A stretch of DNA of 64,000 bases from Trypanosoma brucei gambiense DAL972 (taxonomy: Eukaryota > Euglenozoa > Kinetoplastea > Trypanosomatida > Trypanosomatidae). Shown here piece after piece: positions 10,865 to 21,110 of the stretch. The notes under the pieces were generated by a model that made no database searches, was not told the origin of the DNA, and worked only from the letters and a program-made list of their open reading frames with translations. Position 1 is the stretch's first letter. Every line of letters begins with the position of its first letter. Position numbers and translations under genes: made by a program. The stretch lies in contig NC_026744.1 of assembly GCF_000210295.1 (NCBI RefSeq), forward strand, positions 4,354,617-4,418,616. Direction: 5' to 3'.

Positions 10865-12393
10865 TTACACATATGTAAGCAACAGCGGCGAGATAACGTA
10901 GTCGGAGGCGGAACTGCGTTGGTTAACAGGCTGCCGCGACACCTCAGGTCCCGGGAGCTGTGAAGCCTCCGGGTGCTGCTGCCGCTGCGTAAAGTATGGA
11001 GAAGAAGGGCTTAATGGCATCGCCGGCATCTCCACCGGAGAGTTGTTCGTATATGAAGTCGGTCGCGAGGTGTAGACGGGCTCAAACGAATACCCCTGAG
11101 ACGCATTCAACACACGAGATTGTTGTTGTTGTAAGTGGGGCGGATGATGGTGGTGGTGGTGGTGATGATGATGCGTTTGCTGTTGTTGTTGTTGCTGCTG
11201 AAATGAGTTGTGGTGATGTTTGTAAGACGGGCCCGGTGGCACTACGAGTGGACCTCTACCTTGTTGCATTGGGCCACAACTACCGAAGGAAACAGGTCCC
11301 GCTGCATGTTGCTGGTGCAGCGGCAGGTTGTTGGTCATATAACCACTGGAACCGCCATGCGGAGATCCCGCCTGTTGATGCTGTTGCCGATAGCCACCGC
11401 GGCTCTGGTACGGGTGCCCGCCCATGTGTTGGGAATGCCCACTTAGGCCGCCGTGGGGATGGGGGTGGGAACGATGCATCTGCTGAAGCTGTTGTGGGTG
11501 AAGGTGGCCTTGGCCTCCACCGCCTCCGTAACCACCCCTGTAGGCCGAGTTGTATTGCTGCCGCTGCGACCGCATCGAGTGGCCTTGAGACGGCATTTGG
11601 GGGGAACGCGTGTTCAAATGAACACGGTGAATAAAGTTACACAAACTTCCACGCCCACACCTTTCGCGTTCGTAATGCTGCAAAACCGGAGATATTTCGT
11701 GGAGTCACTGTGTTGAGCCTCCTCGCTGCCCTTCGTACGGTAGACTTGCTCTGAAGGCACTTGCACCGGGTTCGCTGCTCCGCCTCGCAAAGAGTGACCC
11801 GCGTTGATGTAAAAAACTGAGCCTGGTTCATGTCGCTCGTATGGTGCTTCTTCCAATAAGGCAACAGGTGTGGACCAGTGAACCAGATTGACAGTCACAG
11901 GCAAGTCACCGTCACGTGGTTCTGCAAAGGTGTGCCGACTGTGGATGAAGTCACAACGGTCCCCGTGGGCACACGAGGCATTGGTGGAAAAGGATTTGCA
12001 AAGGTATAGTGCGTAACTCGGCTCCTTTGTACCTCTGTTTCGTGACAAATAGTTTTTCGACCCAGAAGTAGTCTCGATGAATTCGGACGGGATACACAGC
12101 GCTTTGTTCTTGTCAGCACTCAGCACGTGGAAGCGGCGGTCGTGCTGACCCGACTCATTGGCATCGATATTATCCCCATCAGTACCCTTGTCAGGGGCCA
12201 CTAATTCTGTTGGCGCCTCGAGTGGTTCCTTCTGCGGTTTGCTGCTACTGCACCTACTGTTGCTCCCGCTCCCAGGAAGTACCTTGGTGAAACAACTTTC
12301 AGGTCGATCCGTGTTAGGCAGCACAGGGGAAAGAATGTCTAACCCCGCCTGCTGCTCCTGTGGCGAGCCCAAAGAGTCCTTCGCTTCACTCAT
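10865..12393 (-). CDS. CCCH zinc-finger RNA-binding protein, frameshifted in this sequence
   Basis: The start is taken as the ATG at 12393 (MSEAKDSLG); the frame upstream begins only with GTG. The first part contains a complete CCCH finger at about residues 132-151 (C-x8-C-x5-C-x3-H, ending CDFIH). The frame then reads YLRFC, the start of a second finger, and runs out of phase. A different frame continues from 11659 with CGRGSLCNFIH, exactly the missing C-x5-C-x3-H half. After it comes a low-complexity tail rich in Gln, His, Gly and Ser to the stop at 10865. Two-finger ZC3H proteins of trypanosomes bind mRNA and control stability or translation; that role is inferred from the family. The break looks like one lost base, either a sequencing error or a recent mutation. 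I cannot assign a ZC3H number. Confidence 0.85.
11657..11682 (-). other. Site of suspected 1-nt frameshift in the second CCCH finger
   Basis: The first Cys codon of the finger is at 11682-11680 in one frame, the next at 11659-11657 in another. The interval holds 20 nt; 21 would give C-x7-C-x5-C-x3-H, a common CCCH spacing. Confidence 0.75.
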
Positions 12394-12732
12394 TCTCTGC
12401 TCGCGTGTTCCCTCTTTCTTTTGCACTCTTGCTGTCACTCTTTTGATTCCACGGCTTCGAACACACACACACACTCTCTCTCTACCGTCACTTCCTTCTT
12501 TCCTTAGTACTCTTTTCGCCTACGTCGCCTCCAATAGGTTTTTCTTCCTTTTCCTTGATAGTGATACTGGCAGTAGTTATAACAATGAGTAAGGAGAGAA
12601 TTGCAGTCAAAAAGAAAAAAAAAGTAAGAAAAACAATTCATCACACAAGAACCCTGGTCCCCCCCCTCTCCCTCCATCTCCTTTTTGGCCCCCTTTCTTC
12701 CGTATTTTTTATTATAACAATTAACTATTTAT

Positions 12733-13101
12733 TTATAGAAATATCCCTTCTTCCTTCCTGGTCGCTTGTTGAAATCTTTCTTCACATAGAACGGTCGAGT
12801 GGAAGTGGCGAGAGAATAAAACACAAAAGAAGAGTGGCGAGTGGCGACGAGGCAGCGATACGTAGAGCGCAGGGCAGCCCTCTAAGAACAGAAGCCGAAT
12901 GCTAATGATGACAACGATAATAATTGCAGCAAAGACAGTTGTGATTATGATGGGTCCCAACGAAATAATGAGTACGAACGCCCCCGCAGAAGTGAAGAAA
13001 AAGAAAGGAAAGAGGACAAACAGCCCATAAACAGTAAAGCTCACCGCAGCACCCGCAGACACTGACAGTACAACAGAGCGGGCATTACCCCAATTATGCA
13101 C
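12733..13101 (-). CDS. Possible small two-helix membrane protein without an ATG in frame
   Basis: This frame encodes two hydrophobic segments separated by a short loop and a basic tail, with G/C-ending codons that contrast with the AT-rich surroundings. It has no ATG; the first candidate codon is GTG. The first ATG on the expected mRNA is at 13085, in the neighbouring frame, and would give only 14 codons. One missing base just after that ATG would join it to the hydrophobic frame. It could be a small gene with a sequence error, or not a gene at all. Confidence 0.3.
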   Translation of the reverse strand: MHNWGNARSVVLSVSAGAAVSFTVYGLFVLFPFFFFTSAGAFVLIISLGPIIITTVFAAIIIVVIISIRLLFLEGCPALYVSLPRRHSPLFFCVLFSRHFHSTVLCEERFQQATRKEEGIFL

Positions 13102-14507
13102 GTTTCTTTTTTTTTTTTAATTTCCCCTTTCTTTTCTTCTCTTTCTCCTTTGATTTCATTCGACACATTCGAGCACAACATCAGACACACACGCAACCAA
13201 TAGGGGGAAAGGGAGCATACGTTCACTTCACGGCAAAAGGAAACAATGCGGACAACCAACTTAGAAACAACTGCATGGCCCTCGACTCATTTTCCCTCAA
13301 CGCAGCGCTCCTCTGTCATTTGTACTATTGCTACAAATGTTTATCCATTCCCCTCCATCCACGGAAGTGGGAGTGCAAAAGCATGAAATCACGAAATCAA
13401 AAAAAAAAAACAACGAAACTGCGACACCTCATTCTTAACAATCTTGACCACATTTCACATTAAGCCTGAATTAGTGTGAAAGATGTCAATATGGAAATAA
13501 TACAACAGTAAAGGGAAGATGGAAATGGGAAAGAGGATGTGAAAGGCTCACCACAAGCAAATGCCGCTTCTCTCCATTTTTTCCATTCTTTTACCCACAA
13601 ACAAGTTCACTCCTTGCAGTTAAATCTTCTCCCTTTTGGCAACAAAGCATGACGATTGGTGTTGTTACCGTCGTTAGCCGCTGCCGCCCACATCAATAAA
13701 TATGTGGAGGAGACAAAAGATAAAACATAAGCACTGAAACTAATGAAAAGTGAGCTAACAGTTAACTCAACAACATCAACAACAAAAAAGTGGTAGAATG
13801 GAATAAGAGCAACAACAGCAGGTTGAAAAGAAAAAAAAACCTACACTTCCACAAAACTAACACACACACATTCGTACAACTTACATCCCTCTCCGGTCAA
13901 GTCATGGTCCACTTTCACTTATGAAAACTAATATTTACCAACCGGTGCTGCAAGTCCTCATGAATAATCGACACGGCTACGATTCCAATTCTTTTTATTC
14001 TTTACGCATCGCCTCTCTCCCTCTCTTTCTCTCTTGTCATATGGCGCTGTGTTCTTCCCTTCCCCCGGTTGCACTTGCGATGTGCCAATTTGTATTACCT
14101 CGGACCCCTTCCTCTTAATAATACCGAATGCGCCAACACCTGGAGGAAGGGTTTTGAAACGCATATGAGTGTTACGCAAAAAAAGAAATACACTAAAGAG
14201 GGATCGGAGAAGTGGGAAACTGACATGCAGAATCCCCACTGGGAACACTGCCGTGTCTTTCCACAACCATTATTTTAGTTTATGAATATTCCACATCATC
14301 TTTTCTCCTCAAGCACCCCTCCCCCCCTTCACTTCCACACGGTGCATTACTAATAGACGCCGTGATGGGGGTTTCTTCATTCGTCCTTTCACCATCCCAA
14401 AATAACGGAACACATCCACCACTTCAGTCCCAAAGGAGAAAACAAAAACAAAAAAAGAACATTCAACAGACCTCTCTCCCCCTCGCCCTCCCTTTTCACA
14501 ATGCTTC
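13102..14507. other. Intergenic region
   Basis: AT-rich sequence with A runs and no convincing frame on either strand. The right part should be the 3' UTR of the nucleotide-sugar transporter gene. Confidence 0.6.
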
Positions 14508-15833
14508 TCAACCGCGACTATAAATTATCAGCGCCACAATGCAAAGCATGCTTCCGATAACAAATAGTATGCCAGGAACAAAAGAGTATATCAACAACGA
14601 TAATATTCCACTTAACACAATAGAACACCCCGCTGCAAAGGCTTTCATGATATTGTCCGTATGCTTAATTACCAACGCCACTAACAATCCGCCCACTGCC
14701 TGAACAAAAATCATTAACCACACGAGGGAGTCGAAGCCACGGAAGTACTCTTGGAAAAAAGAAGTGCCAGCATTGACATCGTCGGGCGTCGCATTAACTT
14801 GGGCTTGACCTTGAGTATTGGAGCCAGAGCCTGCGAGAAGCTGTGCGACAATATAACAAACAACGGAGTACGCGGAAAGGTGAACGTTTTTCGTGGAGGT
14901 ATGAGAACTGAGCGAAGCGTCCTTAGATTTGAAGAGCCATTCCGACATGACAGCACCTGCACTGGAACATAAAACCGCCATCGTTGTTGCCACCACACCC
15001 ACTACGTAACTACCGCTGATTTCCACAGAATTCGTCTTCTCTTCAGGTTTCCGATTACTATGCTTGCTGCCGAGCTGGGCTAACACCACACCTGCCATCA
15101 ACAAAAAGAGGGCCATCCACTGCTGTGAAGAAAACGTACGACCGAGAAATATCCACAGGAGCAGAGCCGTACCGAGTATTTTTGTCTGGTAGGTTACCTG
15201 AAAGAGTGTGGGCTCCATATTCGCCAATGCCACAAACATAACATAGTTCTGGAATGCGTAAATGATGGCGGGAACGGCAGTTGGCACCGCACTTCGGTGG
15301 AGAAGCTGCAAAAGAAATAAGCCACAGAAGCTCTCTCGATTTATCTCCACTTCTATCGACTGGGCGTCAGAGGAGAGATCCGCGGGGGCCGACTCCATGT
15401 CAGTTGCGAGCTTGGCTCCATTACTATTATCTTCATGACTGTCCTCATAACACAATAGTTTTTGATCCTGCTTCAAGGTTTTCACATCTCTCATTACATC
15501 GGATCCACGATGGCCCAGCGGAGTTTCCGATGCATTGGTCCCGGAGTCGTCAAGTACGCGAGAACCGCGGGGGGCGATTGTGGAAAAAACGTCCCACGCG
15601 CACCATGCGAGAGACATTAGAAACTTTACCATCTCAGTCATCATCACAACATGAGAGGTGTTGAAGCGGTTGGAGGGATCTTTGCTGGATTGTCTTTGTT
15701 GCGTGTAGCTCATAAGTATCACAATCGTTGCATTCTGCACAGTGAGAAGCACGAGGAGAACGTAATGAAACAATGAATACGAGTTGGCCTGCGAGCTGAA
15801 CTGGGAACTACTCACACCCCTCAAGGGAAACAT
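14508..15833 (-). CDS. Nucleotide-sugar transporter (SLC35A-like)
   Basis: The protein of 441 residues has about ten hydrophobic helices. It carries hallmarks of the UDP-galactose/CMP-sialic acid transporter family: an N-terminal helix followed by SHVVMMTEMVKF, the stretch VPAIIYAFQNYVMFVALANM, then EPTLFQVTYQTKILGTALL, and a C-terminal VKHTDN-type motif (IKHTDNIMKAFA) before the last helices. Family members exchange nucleotide sugars for UMP/GMP across the Golgi or ER membrane for glycosylation. The cytosolic loop after the third helix is longer than usual and polar, from about residue 95 to 175. The start is a proper ATG at 15833. Substrate cannot be read from sequence. Confidence 0.93.
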   Translation of the reverse strand: MFPLRGVSSSQFSSQANSYSLFHYVLLVLLTVQNATIVILMSYTQQRQSSKDPSNRFNTSHVVMMTEMVKFLMSLAWCAWDVFSTIAPRGSRVLDDSGTNASETPLGHRGSDVMRDVKTLKQDQKLLCYEDSHEDNSNGAKLATDMESAPADLSSDAQSIEVEINRESFCGLFLLQLLHRSAVPTAVPAIIYAFQNYVMFVALANMEPTLFQVTYQTKILGTALLLWIFLGRTFSSQQWMALFLLMAGVVLAQLGSKHSNRKPEEKTNSVEISGSYVVGVVATTMAVLCSSAGAVMSEWLFKSKDASLSSHTSTKNVHLSAYSVVCYIVAQLLAGSGSNTQGQAQVNATPDDVNAGTSFFQEYFRGFDSLVWLMIFVQAVGGLLVALVIKHTDNIMKAFAAGCSIVLSGILSLLIYSFVPGILFVIGSMLCIVALIIYSRG

Positions 15834-16255
15834 CTAGAGCTGACGGGATCGTTGGATCCCTCCCACCACTTTCTCTCTCTCTCCCTCTCTTCAGTTTCCT
15901 TCTGCACTTCTTTATTTATTTCTTGTATGATATTCCACACCAGCCTCCCCCACAGCAACCCACGATACCGCTCCCTCCAACGTGGCTCTCCTCCGTAGTT
16001 CTTTTCCGCCACGCTGCCTTCCTCAACTCGCCTCCAGTGTGAAGGTCGTTACAAAAATATCTGTATATATGTAAAAATGTATAAACTACAAGCGCCACTA
16101 CAAGAGGACCATATGGAATGAAAATGATTAGCAAAATATGTGCCACGCAAGAAATGGTTAAAGAATACGGGCCAGAAGCGTCTCGAGCACATAAAATATA
16201 TATTGCAGTAATGGCGTGCCCGTACAGTCGCCCAGGAAGGAAAGGCGCAGTGTAG

Positions 16256-16289
<34 letters not shown>

Positions 16290-16343
16290 CACTAACAAAT
16301 CTCCTCCCCAAAATAAAAGCTACATGCGGCGCAGCCACAGCAA
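15834..16343. other. Intergenic region with (TA)n tract
   Basis: No coding potential. It contains a plus-strand CT-rich block (about 15865-15900) and a (TA)n run at 16258-16288. The splice acceptor of the transporter gene is not obvious, because the sequence next to its ATG is purine-rich on the minus strand. Confidence 0.55.
16258..16288. repeat. (TA)n microsatellite
   Basis: Uninterrupted TA dinucleotides between two genes. Confidence 0.9.
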
Positions 16344-18053
16344 CTACGATCCAAAGGAACGTCGCTCCGCATCGACATCAACTGCAGCGTAACGTCTCTG
16401 TACCTTGAATGGGATATTCAGGACCTCACAAAACGCGCTAACCTCACGCACTGCAAAACGACTCAAGATAACAACTGAGACTCCATGTTCACCAAAACGA
16501 CCAACTCGACCGCACCAATGCGCGTACTCCGCTGACGACCGAGGTGTCGCCAGCATAAGTACATGAGTTAACCCAGAAATATCGAGGCCACGTACGGAAG
16601 ATGAACCGGAAATAATAATTTTCCTGCCACGCGGTGCCAATGTTTTGCCACGAGTGGAAGATTCAGTGTCATTCACTTGCCCGCTGCAGCGCAGCGGACT
16701 ACAGGAGGGCACATCATCTCGAGTTATCTCAGGCTCGACAGCATCCCCTGCAAAAGCAGGTTTCAGCACCTCCCGAACGAAGAGCTCTCGGCTCGCCGAC
16801 TCCGGTAATATCACTAAAATCTTCCCCTCGTCGTAACTGTGGCAACAGGTCGAGTTTGACTGCTTCATGGCTACTGCAACACACTCCCGTTGTTCCGCTA
16901 ATGTGTCTGCCGTGTAAAAGAGGTGCTGAATGTTGGCTGGAACACTCACCTTCGATGTGTTCCCCGTTGTTGCCACTTTTTGTGAAAAACTCTGGATCTC
17001 ACTTTCGAAAATGCGGGACGTCCTCGACTCCAATATGTTCTTTTTCAAGAACCGGCGCACATGGTTGACTGTGGAGCCAGCCAAAGTGGCACTCGTGAAT
17101 ACCAACTGCACCGGCGCCTGGTACTTGGTAAAACGGTAAAGCTCTTTCATAAGTAAATTACCTGCAGCATTCGGGGATGTGGAGGGCAGCACATCATCCA
17201 CCTCATCCACTACGATGAGATCGAGGCTAGGAAGCACAGGCGTGCGGTTGAAGGAACGGCGTTTTCGGCCCCGTGAAGCATCGCGCTTCTCGAGAGCATC
17301 CTTGTGCCGCCGAAAAAAATTCCAAAACACCTCCGGGGTTGCGACGCACACATAAGGCCGCCGGTCCACCGCCTTCACTACGTTCCCAGCCCCGTCACGA
17401 ATCAACTCCCGTGTGAGCCGTCTGTACACTACGCCTGGAGGTACGTCGCTGGTTGCGGTAAACACGAGCCGATCATCATCCTTGTACCACCACATTTCCC
17501 GCATCCACCGGGCTATCTGCATGCAGAGGTTGTCGTTCTGAGCAAGGAAAAGGACAGAAAAAAGCTTCATCGGACCGTCACGCATCAGTCTTGCTATAAG
17601 AGCCAGACACAGAGCGAACGTCTTTCCAGTCCCCGTCGGGGCGCAGAGGGCCACGTCTTGGCGCGCGTAGAAGTGCTGCAAGGCACGCGCCTGCACGACC
17701 GTAAGGCCTTCAAAGCCGCACTTGTGCACTTCCGAGGGAGACTCACCCTCCCGCAGTTGCTCAAAACGGCGGTGGAGGTATTCGACGAGGTACGGGGGGA
17801 GGCCCATCCGTTTGGGGTCGAGTATTGCGACGGGCCGTTGCCAAAGTTCCTGCAAAGGCGTCGACTGAAGCGCCGACTCGTCGATCTTTACGTCTGACAG
17901 CGACACATCACGCAGCGGCTCGGGTCTTCTGGGGGTGAACACCAGCGGTCTGCAGTCAGAACTTCGAAAATCTGTAAATTCCTCCGGTACCTCGCGGAAC
18001 CGGCGCGGAAGACGCTTCTCACTCCTCCACAAGGCTCGGACACAGCATCTCAT
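16344..18053 (-). CDS. DEAD-box-type RNA helicase, probably mitochondrial
   Basis: It has 569 residues counting from the ATG at 18053; the longer frame starts only with GTG. Helicase motifs in order: a Q-motif-like GFEGLTVVQ, motif I APTGTGKT (about 138-145), motif II DEVD (283-286) in place of DEAD, motif III SAT (321-323), motif [10 protein letters not shown] and motif [10 protein letters not shown] (about 512-519), where the usual HR pair is HW. The first 20 residues ([14 protein letters not shown]...) are rich in Arg, with few acidic residues, like a mitochondrial presequence. DEAD-box proteins remodel RNA or RNPs with ATP; mitochondrial ones in trypanosomes serve RNA editing, processing or ribosome assembly. 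I cannot choose among these. Confidence 0.9.
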   Translation of the reverse strand: MRCCVRALWRSEKRLPRRFREVPEEFTDFRSSDCRPLVFTPRRPEPLRDVSLSDVKIDESALQSTPLQELWQRPVAILDPKRMGLPPYLVEYLHRRFEQLREGESPSEVHKCGFEGLTVVQARALQHFYARQDVALCAPTGTGKTFALCLALIARLMRDGPMKLFSVLFLAQNDNLCMQIARWMREMWWYKDDDRLVFTATSDVPPGVVYRRLTRELIRDGAGNVVKAVDRRPYVCVATPEVFWNFFRRHKDALEKRDASRGRKRRSFNRTPVLPSLDLIVVDEVDDVLPSTSPNAAGNLLMKELYRFTKYQAPVQLVFTSATLAGSTVNHVRRFLKKNILESRTSRIFESEIQSFSQKVATTGNTSKVSVPANIQHLFYTADTLAEQRECVAVAMKQSNSTCCHSYDEGKILVILPESASRELFVREVLKPAFAGDAVEPEITRDDVPSCSPLRCSGQVNDTESSTRGKTLAPRGRKIIISGSSSVRGLDISGLTHVLMLATPRSSAEYAHWCGRVGRFGEHGVSVVILSRFAVREVSAFCEVLNIPFKVQRRYAAVDVDAERRSFGS

Positions 18054-18377
18054 GGCACTCTCCCCTGAAAAATCGGTGTCATGCTTTGCGATGGGTGTTC
18101 CCACGATATAACAAAGTTACGCACGCAGAACAGAGAGGGGGGAACGAAACCATGGAAAAACAGGAGAGGGTAAACAAGCGAATAAAAAGGTTAGCATAGC
18201 CTCTTTTGAAGATAAGTATGGAGGGAATGATTACTACGGTGTGCTCATCGTGGGGAGGGGAAGCTTACGATAGAAAGTACCAACGGGTGAAATGAGACGA
18301 AAAAAAACAAAAATATATATATGATCAACAAAAGATACCAAGGTCCTCTACATGCTTCAAAACATTCAACGATATAC
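18054..18377. other. Intergenic region
   Basis: AT-rich, no coding potential. It holds the 3' UTR of the small acidic protein and the splicing signals of the helicase gene, including a minus-strand CT-rich tract near 18130-18170. Confidence 0.5.
18063..18110 (-). promoter_or_regulatory. Putative spliced-leader acceptor of the helicase gene
   Basis: On the minus strand a short T tract ends in TTTTTCAG, with the AG at 18066-18065. That would leave an 11-nt 5' UTR before the ATG at 18053. It would also exclude the upstream GTG, supporting the shorter protein. Confidence 0.45.
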
Positions 18378-18581
18378 TTACTCCTCATCGGCTTCCGCCG
18401 CATTCTCATCATTGCCGGCGTTGTCCTCAACAACTTCTTCAACCTCATCCCCCACTTCCTCCTCACTGCTCTCAACAGCCTCATTGCGAGGTTGGGTTTC
18501 CTTGCAGCGGTGCCTCATTATGTCAAGTACAGATGAACCATAGTAAGTTGCTCCGGAGCAGGCGATAGTAAGGGCGGGCAT
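18378..18581 (-). CDS. Small acidic protein, unknown function
   Basis: This ORF of 67 residues starts with a true ATG and sits in its own intergenic slot between two longer genes. The N-terminal half is neutral to basic (MPALTIACSGATYYGSS... MRHRC); the second half is almost only Glu, Asp, Val, Asn and Ala, ending EADEE. No transmembrane helix. I do not recognise it. Codon use is less AT-rich than the flanks, which argues for a real gene. Confidence 0.55.
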   Translation of the reverse strand: MPALTIACSGATYYGSSVLDIMRHRCKETQPRNEAVESSEEEVGDEVEEVVEDNAGNDENAAEADEE

Positions 18582-18973
18582 CAGTCACCCACAACTGTTT
18601 GTTCGATATGGAGTAGAGTAGATACACTGTACTAATGGAGTGTAGCACCTCCAAATGGTAGCGATTTGGCGGTGAATTCCTTTTGCGGTTTCTTTTTTTT
18701 TTTTTTTAGCGTTACCCTCGTCGATACACTACTACTTCTAATAAAGGTGCTAAGGATGGCTATAAAATGCAGACGCTGGGAAGAGTAAGGAAAAGTATTA
18801 TGCATTCCTCATCGTGGTTGACTGGCGAAACGACAATGCGCACGCAGCGTGCCAATCGTGCCCCTAAACACGTACGCATACACACTTAAACAAATGGAAA
18901 AAGTTTGCAAATTAATGATGACAAAACCACCATGAGCTTACCTACCGCCCAGCGTAGCAGCACACATTACCGC
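18582..18973. other. Intergenic region
   Basis: No coding potential seen; contains a 15-T run near 18693-18707. It should include the 3' UTR of the TPR protein gene. Confidence 0.5.
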
Positions 18974-20875
18974 TCACAGCACCACGTACAAGAACCTCTC
19001 GTAAGGAATGATTGGCTCACCGAATGCAAACTGGGCGGCTGAGGCGAAAGAGTCCAAGCTCAACTCAATGGCACCTTGTTCCTCCCGAACACGACCCATG
19101 CCTTCATGGGCAGCAGTGAGCCGTGGGCTGCAGTCGATCGCCAACTGAAAGTAATGCGCCGCACTGACCAAATGAGTTTCACGGGTACTTGACACATTTC
19201 CCGGCCCCAGTGCCACTAGCAAATCAAGGCGGCCAAGAAGCAAATATGCCTCAGCACAGTGGCTACCCACTTGCAGAGCTTTTCCAAGCATTGTCTGTAA
19301 GGATAGTACCTCATCATGGCTCAGAAGCTTCCGCTGCTCACGCATGTACCGGTCATCCTTAACCCCCCGAAGCTGAGCGGCAGCTCCCCAATTTTGCGCA
19401 AAGCGACGTTGCCTCAAGAAGTAGTCGAAAGATCCTTCAATCAAATCAATCTTGACACGCGCTGCGGAGCATAACAAGTCACAATAGGCTTGTTTCTGCT
19501 CACCCTGTACACCACTTATGTACTCTAGTCCTGCATCTGCGGCGAGCTGAGCGATGGAACCGCAGCCAACCAGCAGCGCGACATGCGCTAATAAGGCCCA
19601 GTGGCCAGCAATCAATCTTTTGTGTTTCCCACCACTACTCCACACGTCGTCGAGAGAGAAAAGTTTCATGGCAGAATCGTCAACGGGGAAGACGGCGTGG
19701 CCGGACGTGCTGGACACCTCCTGAGGTGCTTCCTTCGAGGCAGCCTCCACACGTCCCACTAACACTGCAAGAAGGTTCTCAACACACTTCTGCTTACGAT
19801 GATCAGCATCGTCCACCACATTTTGTAATGCAGTGAAGACGACCCCACACAAAACATTAAGGGGATACATCTGGCCAGCGTGACCCGCCACCTTCGAAGC
19901 TTCTTCATACTCTCCAGAAGCAGAGTGTAACAAGGCCAACAACACGAGGACTTCAGCTTCAGCTTGACATCGCTTGAGAAGGAACTTTACTATCTCCATT
20001 GCCCTCTGTTCCTCACCGATGAGTGCACTCAGCCATGCCTGTTTGGCAAGCAATATAGCGTCCATAGGGTTTGACATGTTCCTTGCCATTACGAGCCCGG
20101 AGGAATATTCGAGAAGCTTTCGCACCCTTCCCTCCAATGTGCTGCGGCCACCACTCTCCTGAACCTCACGCCCCAGGCAATAGCAGGCCGTACACAACTG
20201 TAAAATCGTTAGCGGACAGCAATGCGCCGACACTGCCCTCTCCGCCAACCGTACGGCTTCCCGGAGTGACACTTCCGTCCCACCCTGCACCCCAAGACGC
20301 GAGCCTAACAAAAGAAACCGTGCTGCGAGCCACCGCCGCGAGCCAACAACTGTGGGGAAGGTGGTGGACGGCGCTAAACCCCCTTCACATTCAGCGTTGA
20401 TCCCTGCGACACAATAACTGTCGTCATCATCCTGCTGCGTTTGGTCCGTGGTGGAATGTTGTGAATGGTGGGCAGTTGGCATTGGTGGCGAAGAACCGCT
20501 CCCTTCTTCTTCGTCATCGACCAAAGCGCGAGACGTATCCTCCATCATACTCATCAGCCGCTCCAACGGCACATTGTTGCGCTGCAAACACGACATGGCC
20601 ACATCCACCCACTGTTGTGCTGACACAGGTGGGGAAAACGTGGGGTCTCTTCTGACTCTCAATGCGGGTTGAGTGGCGGATGCATTGTCACACACTGCAA
20701 ACGCCGCAACCGCCGAAAGCTGTTCCGGATGATCACCCGGGTTGAGCATAATATTCCAATAATCACACACTAAGTGCGCCAGTGAGGCCCCCCCCCGACT
20801 TTCTTGACAACGAAAAACAAGAGACGAAACACAAAGATGGCAGGAGTAACGACGAAATTTGGCAGCGCACAGCAT
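18974..20875 (-). CDS. TPR protein, TTC7-like
   Basis: The protein has 633 residues from the ATG at 20875, or fewer if the in-frame Met at MLNPGDHPEQL is used. Helix pairs typical of tetratricopeptide repeats fill most of the sequence, for example AVRLAERAVSAHCCPLTILQL and LALLHSASGEYEEASKVAGHA. The C-terminal end (AAHEGMGRVREEQGA, a repeat with SAAQFA, then EPIIPYERFL) has the layout of the C-terminus of TTC7, where the last TPR is followed by a PxxPF-like segment. TTC7/Ypp1 scaffolds phosphatidylinositol 4-kinase at the plasma membrane with EFR3. The family call is my inference from pattern. The predicted mRNA leader contains three minimal uORFs. Confidence 0.75.
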   Translation of the reverse strand: MLCAAKFRRYSCHLCVSSLVFRCQESRGGASLAHLVCDYWNIMLNPGDHPEQLSAVAAFAVCDNASATQPALRVRRDPTFSPPVSAQQWVDVAMSCLQRNNVPLERLMSMMEDTSRALVDDEEEGSGSSPPMPTAHHSQHSTTDQTQQDDDDSYCVAGINAECEGGLAPSTTFPTVVGSRRWLAARFLLLGSRLGVQGGTEVSLREAVRLAERAVSAHCCPLTILQLCTACYCLGREVQESGGRSTLEGRVRKLLEYSSGLVMARNMSNPMDAILLAKQAWLSALIGEEQRAMEIVKFLLKRCQAEAEVLVLLALLHSASGEYEEASKVAGHAGQMYPLNVLCGVVFTALQNVVDDADHRKQKCVENLLAVLVGRVEAASKEAPQEVSSTSGHAVFPVDDSAMKLFSLDDVWSSGGKHKRLIAGHWALLAHVALLVGCGSIAQLAADAGLEYISGVQGEQKQAYCDLLCSAARVKIDLIEGSFDYFLRQRRFAQNWGAAAQLRGVKDDRYMREQRKLLSHDEVLSLQTMLGKALQVGSHCAEAYLLLGRLDLLVALGPGNVSSTRETHLVSAAHYFQLAIDCSPRLTAAHEGMGRVREEQGAIELSLDSFASAAQFAFGEPIIPYERFLYVVL

Positions 20876-20895
20876 CGCCCAAAAAGTTACCGCGA

Positions 20896-21014
20896 TCACA
20901 TGTACGAATTCGGGCGGCTACGTGTGCATACTCAGGCCTTGCCACCTGTGCACAGAGAGCCGCAAATCGTGCTAGCACCTCTGGGTCCGTCCCTTGATAT
21001 TACGTGCACATTCT
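20896..21014 (-). promoter_or_regulatory. Leader of the TTC7-like gene: splice acceptor and three minimal uORFs
   Basis: A minus-strand T/C tract (TTTTCTTCCTTTT) is followed by an AG at 21014-21013. Downstream lie ATG-TGC-ACG-TAA (21011-21000), ATG-CAC-ACG-TAG (20929-20918) and ATG-TGA (20901-20896), before the main ATG at 20875. If this acceptor is used, all three precede the main start. Confidence 0.5.
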
Positions 21015-21110
21015 CCCCCAAAAGGAAGAAAACACGGCTTTTACAATAATTTACCGACAGCATAGTCTTCTTCCCACCGCTTCAGTTGGGATGCAATAAC
21101 AAATAGAAGA

